DNA of 64,000 nucleotides from Mesorhizobium sp. B2-4-15 (GTDB lineage: Bacteria > Pseudomonadota > Alphaproteobacteria > Rhizobiales > Rhizobiaceae). Shown here piece after piece: positions 19,024-27,107 of the stretch. The notes below the pieces were generated by a model. That model made no database searches. It saw nothing but the letters and a program-made list of their open reading frames with translations, and was not told where the DNA came from. Location: contig NZ_VFUZ01000002.1 of assembly GCF_006658505.1 (NCBI RefSeq), positions 310,001 to 374,000 on the forward strand. Reading direction: 5' to 3'. The position numbers were made by a program, and so were the translations under genes. Each line of letters begins with the position of its first letter. Positions within the stretch are counted from its first letter, which is position 1.

Positions 19024-19974
19024 ATGCCCTTCCCCAGGAAATTCGTCGGCGCCCTCATTATCCTGGGCGGCGTCGGCGCGGTTGCCGGATGGGTCCTCTC
19101 GGCACCCGTGACCTTGGACACGCGGGCCCTAGCCGAGCTCGGGCCTGGCGATGCGGCTAGGGGCAAGCGCATCTTCTATGCCGGCGGCTGCACCTCCTGC
19201 CATGCAAAGCCGGGTTCACAGGGCGATGCACGGCTTCAGCTCGTGGGCGGTCTTGAACTGAAGACGCCGTTCGGCGTTTTCGTTCCTCCCAACATCTCGC
19301 AAGATCCCAAGGACGGCATCGGCGCCTGGTCGTTCGAGGATTTCGCCAATGCGATGCTCAAAGGGGTGTCGCCGTCTGGCGAGCACTTCTATCCGGCCTT
19401 TCCCTATGCGTCCTACGCACGTATGAAGCCATCGGACATTGCCGATCTCTATGCTTTCCTGAAGACATTGCCAGCGGTCGCCGGCAAGGCGCGGGGCAAT
19501 TCGCTCGCTTTCCCCTTCAACATTCGTCGTGGCATCGGCCTGTGGAAACGGCTCTATCTCAGCGACCAGCCGGTCGTTGCCTTGCCCGATGGTGCGCCTG
19601 ATCCGGTGGTGGCGGGCCGCTACCTGGTCGAAGGGCCGGGCCATTGCGGTGAATGCCACACGCCGCGCGACTTCGCGGGCGGCACCAGGAAAAGTGAATG
19701 GCTGGCCGGTGCAGTGGCGGCCGAAGGCAGCGGCGTCGTCCCCAACATCACATCGGGTGAGGGCGGTGTCGACAAGTGGTCGGAGGCCGACATTGCCAAC
19801 TACCTCGAAACCGGTTTCACGCCCAGTTTTGATTCCGTTGGCGGCGCGATGGTCGATGTACAACGCAACACGGCCGAACTGACCGCGGGGGATCGTGCGG
19901 CGATCGCGGCCTACCTCAAGGCGATACCGCCGCATCCAAATGGCTACCCGGCGCGCAAGAAAGGCACGAACTAA
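19024..19974 (+). CDS. Membrane-anchored dihaem cytochrome c
   Basis: A 316-residue protein with an N-terminal uncleaved membrane segment (about 8-26) and two class I cytochrome domains with haem sites CTSCH (about 56-60) and CGECH (about 210-214). Methionine ligands could come from the MKPSDIADLYAFLKTLP region and the C-terminal part. Similar proteins serve as electron-transfer subunits for dehydrogenases or oxidases in the periplasm. Coupled to the cytochrome c' gene upstream; no dehydrogenase partner is nearby, so its electron donor is unknown. Confidence 0.9.
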   Translation: MPFPRKFVGALIILGGVGAVAGWVLSAPVTLDTRALAELGPGDAARGKRIFYAGGCTSCHAKPGSQGDARLQLVGGLELKTPFGVFVPPNISQDPKDGIGAWSFEDFANAMLKGVSPSGEHFYPAFPYASYARMKPSDIADLYAFLKTLPAVAGKARGNSLAFPFNIRRGIGLWKRLYLSDQPVVALPDGAPDPVVAGRYLVEGPGHCGECHTPRDFAGGTRKSEWLAGAVAAEGSGVVPNITSGEGGVDKWSEADIANYLETGFTPSFDSVGGAMVDVQRNTAELTAGDRAAIAAYLKAIPPHPNGYPARKKGTN

Positions 19975-20070
19975 AGCGGTTCATCGTTTCAAGGAACGCC
20001 GACCCGCTCGATCTCTCTTTTTGACGCAATTCCGGACAGAAGACCGCTTCGCACTTTTCCTGGAATTGCT
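19975..20070. repeat. Mesorhizobium-type palindromic intergenic repeat
   Basis: About 95 bases immediately after the dihaem cytochrome stop contain nested inverted repeats: GCAATTCC (20026-20033) with GGAATTGC (20062-20069), and AAGCGGT (19976-19982) with ACCGCTT (20043-20049). The string GCAATTCCGGA...CCGCTTCGCACTTTTCCTGGAATTGC resembles a repeat family I have seen at gene ends in Mesorhizobium. It separates two convergent genes and may also terminate transcription. Copy number cannot be tested here. Confidence 0.55.
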
Positions 20071-20073
20071 TAG

Positions 20074-20475
20074 CTAGTTGTCGGATGACGGATGGCGGTC
20101 GCCCAGGAAATCGAATCCCGCTTCGAAGAAATGGTTGTAGTTGCAGGTCAGTTCTTCGCCGGCCGCGATGTCGCGCAGGGCGAAACTCTCCTCGGGCGAG
20201 GAGACGTCGCAGTTCGGCTCGTCGGCATGGTTCATGTAGCGAGCGTCGTCCGCTTCGAAGACGATGTAATTCGGATCGCGCCGGTCTGGATAGGCGTAGC
20301 GGTCGAGATAGCTCTTCACCGGACCGCTTTCGCCCTCATAAGTCTCGACCGCAATGATCCGGTCGAACCTTGGATCCAGCTTCCAGATCAACGTGCCGCG
20401 GGCAATAGGGTTCTTGGCAAAAACGCCGATGCCCTGGATGGGCGATTTGTCGAGATACACGTCGACGAGCAGCAT
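20074..20475 (-). CDS. SET-domain protein-lysine methyltransferase
   Basis: A compact 133-residue SET domain, the eukaryotic-style protein lysine methyltransferase fold. Core motifs are GIGVFAKNPIARGTLIW (N-terminal strand), YMNHADEPNCDV (the NHxxxPN S-adenosylmethionine site), and GEELTCNYNHFF (catalytic tyrosine region). There are no pre-SET or post-SET cysteine clusters. The ATG at 20475 follows AAGGG by 7 bases. Bacterial SET proteins of this size occur widely in proteobacteria with unknown targets. It lies about 100 bases downstream of a broken LysE gene on the same strand. Confidence 0.88.
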   Translation of the reverse strand: MLLVDVYLDKSPIQGIGVFAKNPIARGTLIWKLDPRFDRIIAVETYEGESGPVKSYLDRYAYPDRRDPNYIVFEADDARYMNHADEPNCDVSSPEESFALRDIAAGEELTCNYNHFFEAGFDFLGDRHPSSDN

Positions 20476-20575
20476 AATGGACCCTTGTGCGAGGTGGGCA
20501 TCTTGGCCCGGAGAAAACGTGCCTTGGGTAGCGCGAGGCCGCCGCGATTGCGAGCGGAAATGAGCAATGCGGAAT

Positions 20576-20695
20576 TCAAAAGGCCATGATCGCCATCGTT
20601 GCGCGGGCGATCGTCAACAGCGTGGCCGGACCCGGAATGAAGACAAAGCCGAGCACAACGGCGATGTAGGCTATCAATGTGGACAGATCGATCAT
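20576..20695 (-). pseudogene. Truncated LysE/RhtB-family exporter remnant
   Basis: A 39-codon frame beginning MIDLSTLIAYIAVVLGF and containing FIPGPATLL, the typical first transmembrane segment and GPA motif of LysE/RhtB amino-acid exporters (about 200 residues). It stops after ATMAIMAF. Reading the following 100 bases on the minus strand in the other frames did not show the rest of the family, so it is a deletion rather than one frameshift. Its ATG overlaps the oligopeptidase B stop by 4 bases (ATGA), suggesting a former two-gene operon. Confidence 0.75.
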
Positions 20696-22815
20696 CGAAG
20701 CGTTTCCTCGACAAGCTGCGCCTTGCCCGTCACCTTCAGCGTAAAGGCGTAGATATAGGCGATCTCTTCCAGGCGTGAGAACCGGCCGGACGCGCCGGCA
20801 TGGCCGGAATCCATATTGATCTTGAACAGCACCGGATTGTCGCCGCTCTTGCGGTCGCGCAGCCGCGCTACCCATTTGGCCGGTTCCCAATAGGTGACGC
20901 GCGGATCGGTGAGACCGGCGAGCGCCAGGATCGGCGGGTAGTCGAGATCAGCGACATTGTCGTACGGCGAATAGGCGGCGATCGTCCGGTAGTCGTCGGC
21001 TGACGCGATCGGGTTGCCCCATTCCGGCCATTCCGGCGGCGTCAGCGGCAGGGTCGCGTCGAGCATGGTGGTGAGCACATCGACGAACGGAACCTCGGCG
21101 ACGATGCCGCCAAAGCAGTCCGGCGCCATGTTGGCGACGGCGCCCATCAACATGCCGCCGGCCGAACCGCCTTGCGCGACGATACGGTCATGCGCCGTAT
21201 AGCGCTCGGCAACCAGGTGGCGCGCACAGGCGACGAAATCGGTGAAGGTGTTCATCTTGTGCGCACGCTTGCCGTCATCGTACCAGCCGTACCCCTTGTC
21301 CTTGCCGCCGCGGACATGGGCGATGGCAAAGACCAGGCCGCGGTCGACCAACGAGAACCAGTTGGTGTTGAAGGCCGCCGGCACGGTGATGCCATAGGAG
21401 CCGTAACCATAGAGCAGGCAAGGTGCCGATCCATCCAGCGGCGTGTCGCGGTGATGCAGAAGCGAGATCGGCACCAGTTCGCCGTCGGCGGCGGGTGCCA
21501 TCAGCCGTCTGGTGAGATAATGGTCCGGGTCGTGCCCGGACGGCACGTCCTGCGTCTTGAGCAGCACACGCTCGCGGGTGCGCATGTTGTAGTCGAACAC
21601 CTGCGACGGCGTCGTCATCGACGAATAGGAAAAGCGCATGATTTCGGTGTCGTATTCATAGGAACCCGAAAGACCGAGCGAAAACGCCTCCTCGTCGAAG
21701 GAAATCAGGTGCTCCTCGCCGCTCGCGCGATCGCGCACGACGATGCGCGGCAGGCCCTCCTTGCGCTCGAGCCGGACCATATGATCCGTGAAGCCGATCA
21801 CCGACAGGATCAGCCGGCCCGGCTCATGCGGCACCAGCTCTAGCCAGTTGGCGCGCACCGGATCGCTTGCCGGCGCCGTCATGATCTTGAAGTCCTTCGC
21901 GCCATCCGCATTGGTCAGGATGAAGAAGATGTCGCCGCCTTCTTCCAACTCGTACTGGAGACCGGTCTCGCGCGCCGAAACCAGCTTGGGTTCGGCAAAC
22001 GGATCGCTGGCGCTCAACAGGCGATATTCCGAGGTCTCGTGATCGTTGATACCGATCATGATCCATTGGTTGTTACGGGTACCGTCGACATTCATGAAGA
22101 AGCCGGGATCGCTTTCCTCATAGATCAGGCGGTCGTTTTCAGGGGCCTGCCCCAGTGCATGGAACAGCACCTTTGACGGCCGGTGATTGGGGTCGAGACG
22201 CGTGTAGAAGAAACCGTCATTGCCCGCGTCCCACACACCCGAACCGCCGGTGGCGGCAATCTGGTCCGCCAGGTCCTTGCCATCGGCAAGATCGCGCACG
22301 CGCAGTGTGTAGAATTCAGAGCCCTTGTCGTCGAATGCCCACAGCAACTTGCGATGATCGGCCGAATGGTCGACGCCGCCCAGCCGGAAATAGGCCTTGC
22401 CCTCGGCCTCGGCGTCGCCATCAAGCAGGATCTGTTCTGCGCCGCCGTCGCGTGGCATGCGGAAATAGCGCGGCTGCTCGCCGCCGAGCTTGAAGGAAGA
22501 ACCATAGGCATAAGGCCCGTCCTTCATCGGTACGGAGGAATCGTCTTCCTTGATGCGGCCTTTCATCTCCTTGAAAAGCTGCTTTTGTAGGTCGACCGTG
22601 TCTGCCATCAGCTTCGACTGGTAGGCGTTCTCGGCTTCGAGTTCGACTCGGATCGCGCCATCGAGCAAGGAAGGATCCCTGAACATCTCCTGCCAGTTGT
22701 CGGCCCTCAGCCAGGCATACTCATCGGTTCGCGTGATGCCGTGATGCGTGTCGAAAACCGGCCGTTTCTCGGGTGTTGGTGGGGTGACGATCGGAAATTG
22801 GGGGAGCTTGGTCAT
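20692..22815 (-). CDS. ptrB: Oligopeptidase B (S9A serine peptidase)
   Basis: Cleaves small peptides after Arg or Lys in the cytoplasm. The 707-residue protein has a beta-propeller N-terminal domain (about 80-420) and an alpha/beta hydrolase domain. The nucleophile Ser551 is in GGSAGG, Asp is in GLTDPRVTYWEP, and His is in SGHAGASGRF. The N-terminus TPPTPEKRPVFDTHHGITRTDEYAWLR is typical. I chose the ATG at 22815; the longer upstream frame adds non-conserved residues. The following 613 bases to mucR carry its promoter and the mucR leader. Confidence 0.94.
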   Translation of the reverse strand: MTKLPQFPIVTPPTPEKRPVFDTHHGITRTDEYAWLRADNWQEMFRDPSLLDGAIRVELEAENAYQSKLMADTVDLQKQLFKEMKGRIKEDDSSVPMKDGPYAYGSSFKLGGEQPRYFRMPRDGGAEQILLDGDAEAEGKAYFRLGGVDHSADHRKLLWAFDDKGSEFYTLRVRDLADGKDLADQIAATGGSGVWDAGNDGFFYTRLDPNHRPSKVLFHALGQAPENDRLIYEESDPGFFMNVDGTRNNQWIMIGINDHETSEYRLLSASDPFAEPKLVSARETGLQYELEEGGDIFFILTNADGAKDFKIMTAPASDPVRANWLELVPHEPGRLILSVIGFTDHMVRLERKEGLPRIVVRDRASGEEHLISFDEEAFSLGLSGSYEYDTEIMRFSYSSMTTPSQVFDYNMRTRERVLLKTQDVPSGHDPDHYLTRRLMAPAADGELVPISLLHHRDTPLDGSAPCLLYGYGSYGITVPAAFNTNWFSLVDRGLVFAIAHVRGGKDKGYGWYDDGKRAHKMNTFTDFVACARHLVAERYTAHDRIVAQGGSAGGMLMGAVANMAPDCFGGIVAEVPFVDVLTTMLDATLPLTPPEWPEWGNPIASADDYRTIAAYSPYDNVADLDYPPILALAGLTDPRVTYWEPAKWVARLRDRKSGDNPVLFKINMDSGHAGASGRFSRLEEIAYIYAFTLKVTGKAQLVEETLR

Positions 22816-23428
22816 TGCGTCTCGCTCTGGAAGTATTTTTAAACGTGTTCGATATCGCCAACAAACCGGCATGGGGCAGCAGGCGGTTCGCTATCGCTGG
22901 CGTGAGGTCTGGCATGATCCGGCCAGCAAAGGCAACTTCGTCACCCGGCCGGGTCTATGGCAAGTGCCCTGTATTGATCGACCGGCATCGATTGGCCCTG
23001 AGGCAGGCGGCCCACAGACATCGCAAGGTTGCTTCCGCAAGATAAATCCATGGCAACCTGCGGTTTCGTGGACAGATGTGAACAACCAAGATTGTCGGTG
23101 CGATGGCCAAGCAAACCGGAGCATTGAATGCCGGATCTGTGAGTTATCGCGAATGTAACGGTGCACTGACGCCACGTCAGCCTTTGCCGATTTGGCGAGC
23201 GAAATATCGAAAAATTACGCGATGCACGAAAGATTGAAGCTGATCCGCGAATAGTTGATCAACATCCCTGAATATAATGCAAAGAGCGAATTGACTTACT
23301 TGGTCCACGGTCGCATTGATATGCTCGCGACACGAATCGCAGAAGCTCTACCTGCACAAAATTCGTGCGATGCCCTGCCTGTAAAAAAGGGCGTAGACCG
23401 ACGTAACTCTTGTTGGGGCCTGAAGACC
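22816..23428. other. Long intergenic region between ptrB and mucR
   Basis: 613 bases with lower GC than the genes around it. The right half contains the palindrome GTTGATCAAC (23254-23263) directly before TATAAT (23273-23278) and a TTGACT at 23291. A short stem GCCCT...AGGGC flanking GTAAAAA occurs near 23371-23393. No frame here looks like a real protein; the short ORFs have no recognisable domain or convincing ribosome site. MucR proteins bind AT-rich T-A-step sites and repress their own genes, so operators are expected here. Confidence 0.6.
23254..23278 (+). promoter_or_regulatory. Candidate mucR promoter with overlapping palindrome
   Basis: TATAAT (23273-23278) is a perfect -10 hexamer about 150 bases before the mucR ATG. 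A 10-base palindrome, GTTGATCAAC, sits 9 bases upstream of it where a regulator could occlude RNA polymerase. I do not see a good -35 at 16-18 bases spacing, so the assignment is tentative. Confidence 0.35.
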
Positions 23429-23854
23429 ATGGATATTGTCGAAACACCTTCCAGAAACAATGATGCGCTGATCGAGCTGACCGCCGATGTGGTGGCCGCC
23501 TATGTCAGCAACAATCCCGTGCCGGTCGGCGAACTGCCGAACCTTATATCGGATGTGCATGCCGCTCTCGGGCGTGTGGGCGGAACCGCCGAACAGCCTC
23601 CTGCCGACAAGCAGAAGCCGGCCGTAAATCCGAAGCGCTCGGTTCACGACGACTACATTGTCTGTCTTGAAGACGGTAAGAAGTTCAAGTCGCTGAAGCG
23701 TCACCTGATGACCCATTATGATCTGACGCCGGACCAGTACCGCGAAAAGTGGAACCTCGATCCGAGCTACCCGATGGTTGCCCCGAATTACGCGGCGGCC
23801 CGCTCGCAGCTCGCCAAGAAGATGGGCCTTGGCCGCAAGCGCAAGGCGCGGTAA
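23429..23854 (+). CDS. mucR: MucR/Ros-family zinc-finger-like transcription regulator
   Basis: A 141-residue H-NS-like global regulator of the MucR/Ros/MI family, which controls exopolysaccharide, motility and cell-cycle genes in rhizobia and oligomerises on AT-rich DNA. The N-terminal half (about 1-60) is the oligomerisation region ([26 protein letters not shown]). The finger is [28 protein letters not shown] (about 77-104). Agrobacterium Ros has C-x2-C; here the second Cys is Asp (CLED). The ATG at 23429 gives the family N-terminus; the frame extends upstream but without similarity. A strong hairpin follows. Confidence 0.94.
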   Translation: MDIVETPSRNNDALIELTADVVAAYVSNNPVPVGELPNLISDVHAALGRVGGTAEQPPADKQKPAVNPKRSVHDDYIVCLEDGKKFKSLKRHLMTHYDLTPDQYREKWNLDPSYPMVAPNYAAARSQLAKKMGLGRKRKAR

Positions 23855-23876
23855 TCGCTCCTCGCAGACTGACATC

Positions 23877-23898
23877 AACGGCGCCTTCGGGCGCCGTT
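23877..23898. terminator. Hairpin terminator between mucR and sufE
   Basis: AACGGCGCC-TTCG-GGCGCCGTT is a perfect 9-bp stem with a stable TTCG loop, followed by TTG. It sits between the convergent ends of mucR and sufE and probably serves both. Confidence 0.75.
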
Positions 23899-23942
23899 TG
23901 ACTTCGCGGGACGGGTCGCCGCACGGTACAGGATCAAGCTTG

Positions 23943-24371
23943 TCAGGCGGTCCGTTCGAGCGCCATCTCGGCATCGCGCTTGATGCGCTTGACCATGGAG
24001 CGGAGACCGTTGGCGCGCTGGGGCGACAGGTGCTCGTTCAGACCAAGGGTCCTCAGCGTCGCTTCCGCGTCGGTTTTCTGGATTTCGCTGGCGGTCCTGC
24101 CGGAAAACAGCGCCAGCATGATCGCCACCAGACCGCGCACGATATGGGCATCCGAATCGCCCCTGAAGGTGATGACTGGGTCGCCGCCCGGTCCCCGTTC
24201 GGTGGTCAGCCAGACCTGGCTGACGCAACCTGGCACCTTGTTAGCAGCGTTGCGCTCCTCGTCGGGAAATGGAGGCAGCGCTTCGCCGAGCTCGATAACG
24301 TAACGATAGCGATCCTCCCACTCGTCAAGGAAGGAGAAGTCGTCTCGGATCGTCTGGATCGTGGTCGTCAT
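23943..24371 (-). CDS. sufE: SufE-family cysteine desulfurase activator
   Basis: Accepts sulfur from SufS and passes it to the SufBCD scaffold in Fe-S cluster assembly. The 142-residue product has the SufE core (DDFSFLDEWEDRYRYVIELG, NKVPGCVSQVWL with the sulfur-accepting Cys about 49, and FRGDSDAHIVRGLVAIM). The second ATG (24371) matches the family N-terminus; an in-frame ATG at 24380 is also possible. No other suf gene is in the window, as is usual for rhizobia where sufE stands apart. DUF5330 lies upstream on the same strand behind its own terminator. Confidence 0.93.
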   Translation of the reverse strand: MTTTIQTIRDDFSFLDEWEDRYRYVIELGEALPPFPDEERNAANKVPGCVSQVWLTTERGPGGDPVITFRGDSDAHIVRGLVAIMLALFSGRTASEIQKTDAEATLRTLGLNEHLSPQRANGLRSMVKRIKRDAEMALERTA

Positions 24372-24405
24372 GACCCGCATATAGTCACGCGGCGGCGCCG
24401 CGTCA

Positions 24406-24456
24406 CGGAAAAAACAAGGACATCGCGGGCGTCGAGAGGGCAGACGGCCCGCGATG
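24406..24456 (-). terminator. Rho-independent terminator after the DUF5330 gene
   Basis: The perfect 10-bp stem CATCGCGGGC (24421-24430) / GCCCGCGATG (24447-24456) is followed on the minus strand by TCCTTGTTTTTTCC. It starts 16 bases after the DUF5330 stop and separates it from sufE. Confidence 0.8.
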
Positions 24457-24471
24457 CGCCGTCGAGGCGGC

Positions 24472-24822
24472 TTAATTCCTTACCGGCAGGTTGACGGTCT
24501 CCGGCAGGACGATTTCGTCCGGCACACTGCCGGTCGTCGTCGAGGTATCGGGACCGGCGGGCTTGTCGTCCAGCATGGCGGCGGCGATCTTGGCGGTCTC
24601 CTTGGCGCGTGCCGTGATGGTGTGCACGGCCGACTTGCCGGTTTCGCAGACATCGGGCTTGCGCTCGCAAATGCCGGCGATGTCGCCCACCGCGTCACGT
24701 GCCGCAAACAAGGCCTGGATCGGCCCGACGCTTTCCTGCCCCGGCTCGTCGGAACCGACGCTCAGCGGCAGCGCCAGCAGCACCAATGAAAACCAGAAAG
24801 CCATTCTTATCAGAAAGAACAT
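24472..24822 (-). CDS. DUF5330 family small exported/membrane protein
   Basis: A 116-residue protein. The start MFFLIRMAFWFSLVLLALPL is a hydrophobic segment (signal anchor), then a helical region with GDIAGICERKPDVCETGKSAVHTI containing two cysteines (about 52 and 59), and a Thr/Pro-rich tail ending LPETVNLPVRN. I recognise it as the Rhizobiales-specific DUF5330 family, commonly near sufE. Function unknown; periplasmic location is inferred from the N-terminus. Confidence 0.75.
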   Translation of the reverse strand: MFFLIRMAFWFSLVLLALPLSVGSDEPGQESVGPIQALFAARDAVGDIAGICERKPDVCETGKSAVHTITARAKETAKIAAAMLDDKPAGPDTSTTTGSVPDEIVLPETVNLPVRN

Positions 24823-25295
24823 GCCTTGCCTCTTGTCGTGACCGGATCATGCGTCACATGGCATGACCTCTTTTATGGGCAGGATGTTGGCACACAGCCA
24901 CAAAGGACGGCTTGCGGGTTAGACGAAATTTTTCCTCAAATTTTAGGCAAATTCGAAACGAAGCGTTTTGCCATGGATTTGTTTCATATCGAGACGATTT
25001 TCGTTACCCCCTGATAACCATTTATCTGATTGTTTCCATTGCGGTTTTATTAAACGCGGGCGGTTCTCTTCCCGCCGATGATCCGCTGCCGCCAGGCGTT
25101 CCCGGATAACCCTCCATTTACTATGGCGGCATTTGCCCGGGTTTTCGACCGTCATCATCCCGATATTTGCCGCAGGCCAGGCTCTGGTCGCCTCTGCTTT
25201 ATCCATTCCTTAAACGCTGGATGCGAGTTTCAGACCCAACCAAGATAATCTGCAAAAGCAGAGCTGTTCACGACGAGTGCGAGTGCGTTGAGTTG
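24823..25295. other. Intergenic region upstream of the DivJ/PdhS-like kinase
   Basis: 473 bases, AT-rich in the middle (about 24925-25060), where T- and A-tracts and TAACCAT (25015-25021, similar to half of a CtrA box) occur. A TTATTAAACG string lies at about 25048. No convincing gene. It must hold the promoter of the kinase gene and of the divergent DUF5330 gene. Confidence 0.5.
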
Positions 25296-27107
25296 ATGCC
25301 GATCAAGGCCAGATACGCTGAATTGCCCGGCGCGATTGCCGCCGGTTGCGAACGTATGGTCCATCCCTCCCTTCTCGGACAAAGCGACCGCGAGCGCCAG
25401 CGCCGGTTCATTGGCGTCATGCTGTCCGCGCCGTTCTTCGCCGCCGGTGCCGCGGTCACGCTGGTTACATCAGGCATGGGCGCCGCCGTGACCATCGCCG
25501 CAATCTTCGCGGCCTTCGGTCTGTGCTGGTTCGTCGCCTTGCTGGTGGCGGCGACCGGAAGGATGGCCGCGGCAGCACCGATCGCGCTGGTGATGGCGTC
25601 TGTTGCACTTGGCGGTATCATCGCCGCCGCCGGTGGTTTGAGCTCACCTGTCGCCATGCTTGCCGTGGCGCTGCCATTCGAGGCCTGGTGGATTGGCGCC
25701 ACGCGGCGTGCGGCGCTTTTTGGGGCTGTGGCAGCCATCGCAGCCATTGCCCTTCAGCCTCTGGCCGCGGCCTTCTTGCCATTCGCGGGCGCGCAGATCG
25801 CCGCCTGGCATTGGCTGGTCCCGCTGGCCTGGGCGCTGACGCTTGTCCCGCGCATGTCGGCTTTTCCTGATAGCGCCGGTGCGGCCGATGCGGTGGGTAG
25901 CGGCGATCGGCTGGAAGACATTATCGATGCGGTGGTCCTGCGCGTCGCCCGCCACGGCGAGGTCCTGGATGCGTCCGCCAGGGCGCGCACCCTTTTGAAA
26001 CTGCCGCCTGAACTGCTTTCGGGAACCGGCTTCTTCGACCGCGTCCATCTGTCGGATCGGGTCTCCTATCTCAGCGCTTTGGCCGACATGCGTGATGGCG
26101 CCCTGTCGCGCCACGTCGAATTGCGCGTCAGGCTGCCCCAGAACGGCAACGGCCAGAATGACAACCGCCTGACGGCCGACAACTATCGGCCGTTCTTGCT
26201 CGAGCTGGCGCGCGGCGAGGAACAGAGCGACGTTTTCACGCTTGTCCTGCGCGAGAACGACGAGACCGCCGCCCGGCTGCGCGAAGACCTCGCACAGGCC
26301 AACGAGGCGGCGGCCGCCGCCGAAGTGGCCAAGGGCCGGTTCCTGGCGGTGGTCAGCCACGAACTGCGCACGCCGCTGAATGCCATCATCGGCTTCTCCG
26401 ACATGTTGCTGCATGAGATGTTCGGCGCCTTCAAGGATCCGCGCCAGAAGGAATATGTCGGCCTTGTGCGGGATTCGGGCCAGCATCTGCTGGCCGTCGT
26501 GACCTCCATTCTCGACGTATCGAGGATCGAATCGGGGGCCTACGCGACGGAGCCGGAGCCCTTCCGATTCATGGAGGCCGTCGAAATGTGCCAGTCCATG
26601 ATGCGGCTGCAGGCGCAGGCCAAGAATATCGACCTGCAGACGCAGATCGCGCCGGACGCCGGCGACATCAATGCCGATCGCCGCGCCGTGCAGCAGATCC
26701 TCATCAACCTCGTCTCCAATGCGATCAAGTTCACGCCTGATGGCGGAGACGTCGTCGTCGGCGCCAAGCGGATCGGCTCGCGTCTGCATTTCTGGGTCAG
26801 GGACACCGGCATCGGCATTGCGGAGGAGGATTTCGCCAATCTCGGCAAGCCCTTCACGCAGATCCAGAACGACTATACGCGCCGGTTCGAGGGGACCGGC
26901 CTCGGTTTGTCGCTGGTGAAGGGGCTGGTGGCGCTGCACGAAGGCACGATGTCGATCGAAAGCATGCCGGGCGAGGGCACCACGGTGACCATCAGCCTGC
27001 CGGTCAATGGGCCGAAGGGGCGCCCGGCGAACCAGGCAGGGGTGCTGACGATGCCGGTGACGAGGGCGAAAGGGGACAGAAATGGCTCGCTCCGCAAAAC
27101 AGCCTAA
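25296..27107 (+). CDS. PdhS-family (DivJ-like) membrane sensor histidine kinase
   Basis: A 603-residue kinase. Residues about 40-190 form six or so hydrophobic segments (GVMLSAPFFAAGAAVTLV, IAAIFAAFGLCWFVALLVAA, IALVMASVALGGIIAAAGG and others). A PAS-like region (about 205-330) precedes the HisKA domain with phospho-acceptor His355 in VVSHELRTPLNAIIGFSDMLLHEMFG, then an HATPase with NLVSNAIKF, DTGIGI and GTGLGLSLV. The H-box and following EMFG are typical of PdhS kinases (DivJ, PleC, CbrA) that phosphorylate DivK. A membrane N-terminus starting MVHPSLL suggests DivJ. The start is uncertain; 25353 is another option. It overlaps the next gene by 26 bases. Confidence 0.82.
   Translation: MPIKARYAELPGAIAAGCERMVHPSLLGQSDRERQRRFIGVMLSAPFFAAGAAVTLVTSGMGAAVTIAAIFAAFGLCWFVALLVAATGRMAAAAPIALVMASVALGGIIAAAGGLSSPVAMLAVALPFEAWWIGATRRAALFGAVAAIAAIALQPLAAAFLPFAGAQIAAWHWLVPLAWALTLVPRMSAFPDSAGAADAVGSGDRLEDIIDAVVLRVARHGEVLDASARARTLLKLPPELLSGTGFFDRVHLSDRVSYLSALADMRDGALSRHVELRVRLPQNGNGQNDNRLTADNYRPFLLELARGEEQSDVFTLVLRENDETAARLREDLAQANEAAAAAEVAKGRFLAVVSHELRTPLNAIIGFSDMLLHEMFGAFKDPRQKEYVGLVRDSGQHLLAVVTSILDVSRIESGAYATEPEPFRFMEAVEMCQSMMRLQAQAKNIDLQTQIAPDAGDINADRRAVQQILINLVSNAIKFTPDGGDVVVGAKRIGSRLHFWVRDTGIGIAEEDFANLGKPFTQIQNDYTRRFEGTGLGLSLVKGLVALHEGTMSIESMPGEGTTVTISLPVNGPKGRPANQAGVLTMPVTRAKGDRNGSLRKTA

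Noticed and set aside
22816..23428. Short ORFs in the ptrB-mucR intergenic region
   Set aside because: They have no domain, no signal and no convincing ribosome site; composition is that of non-coding DNA.
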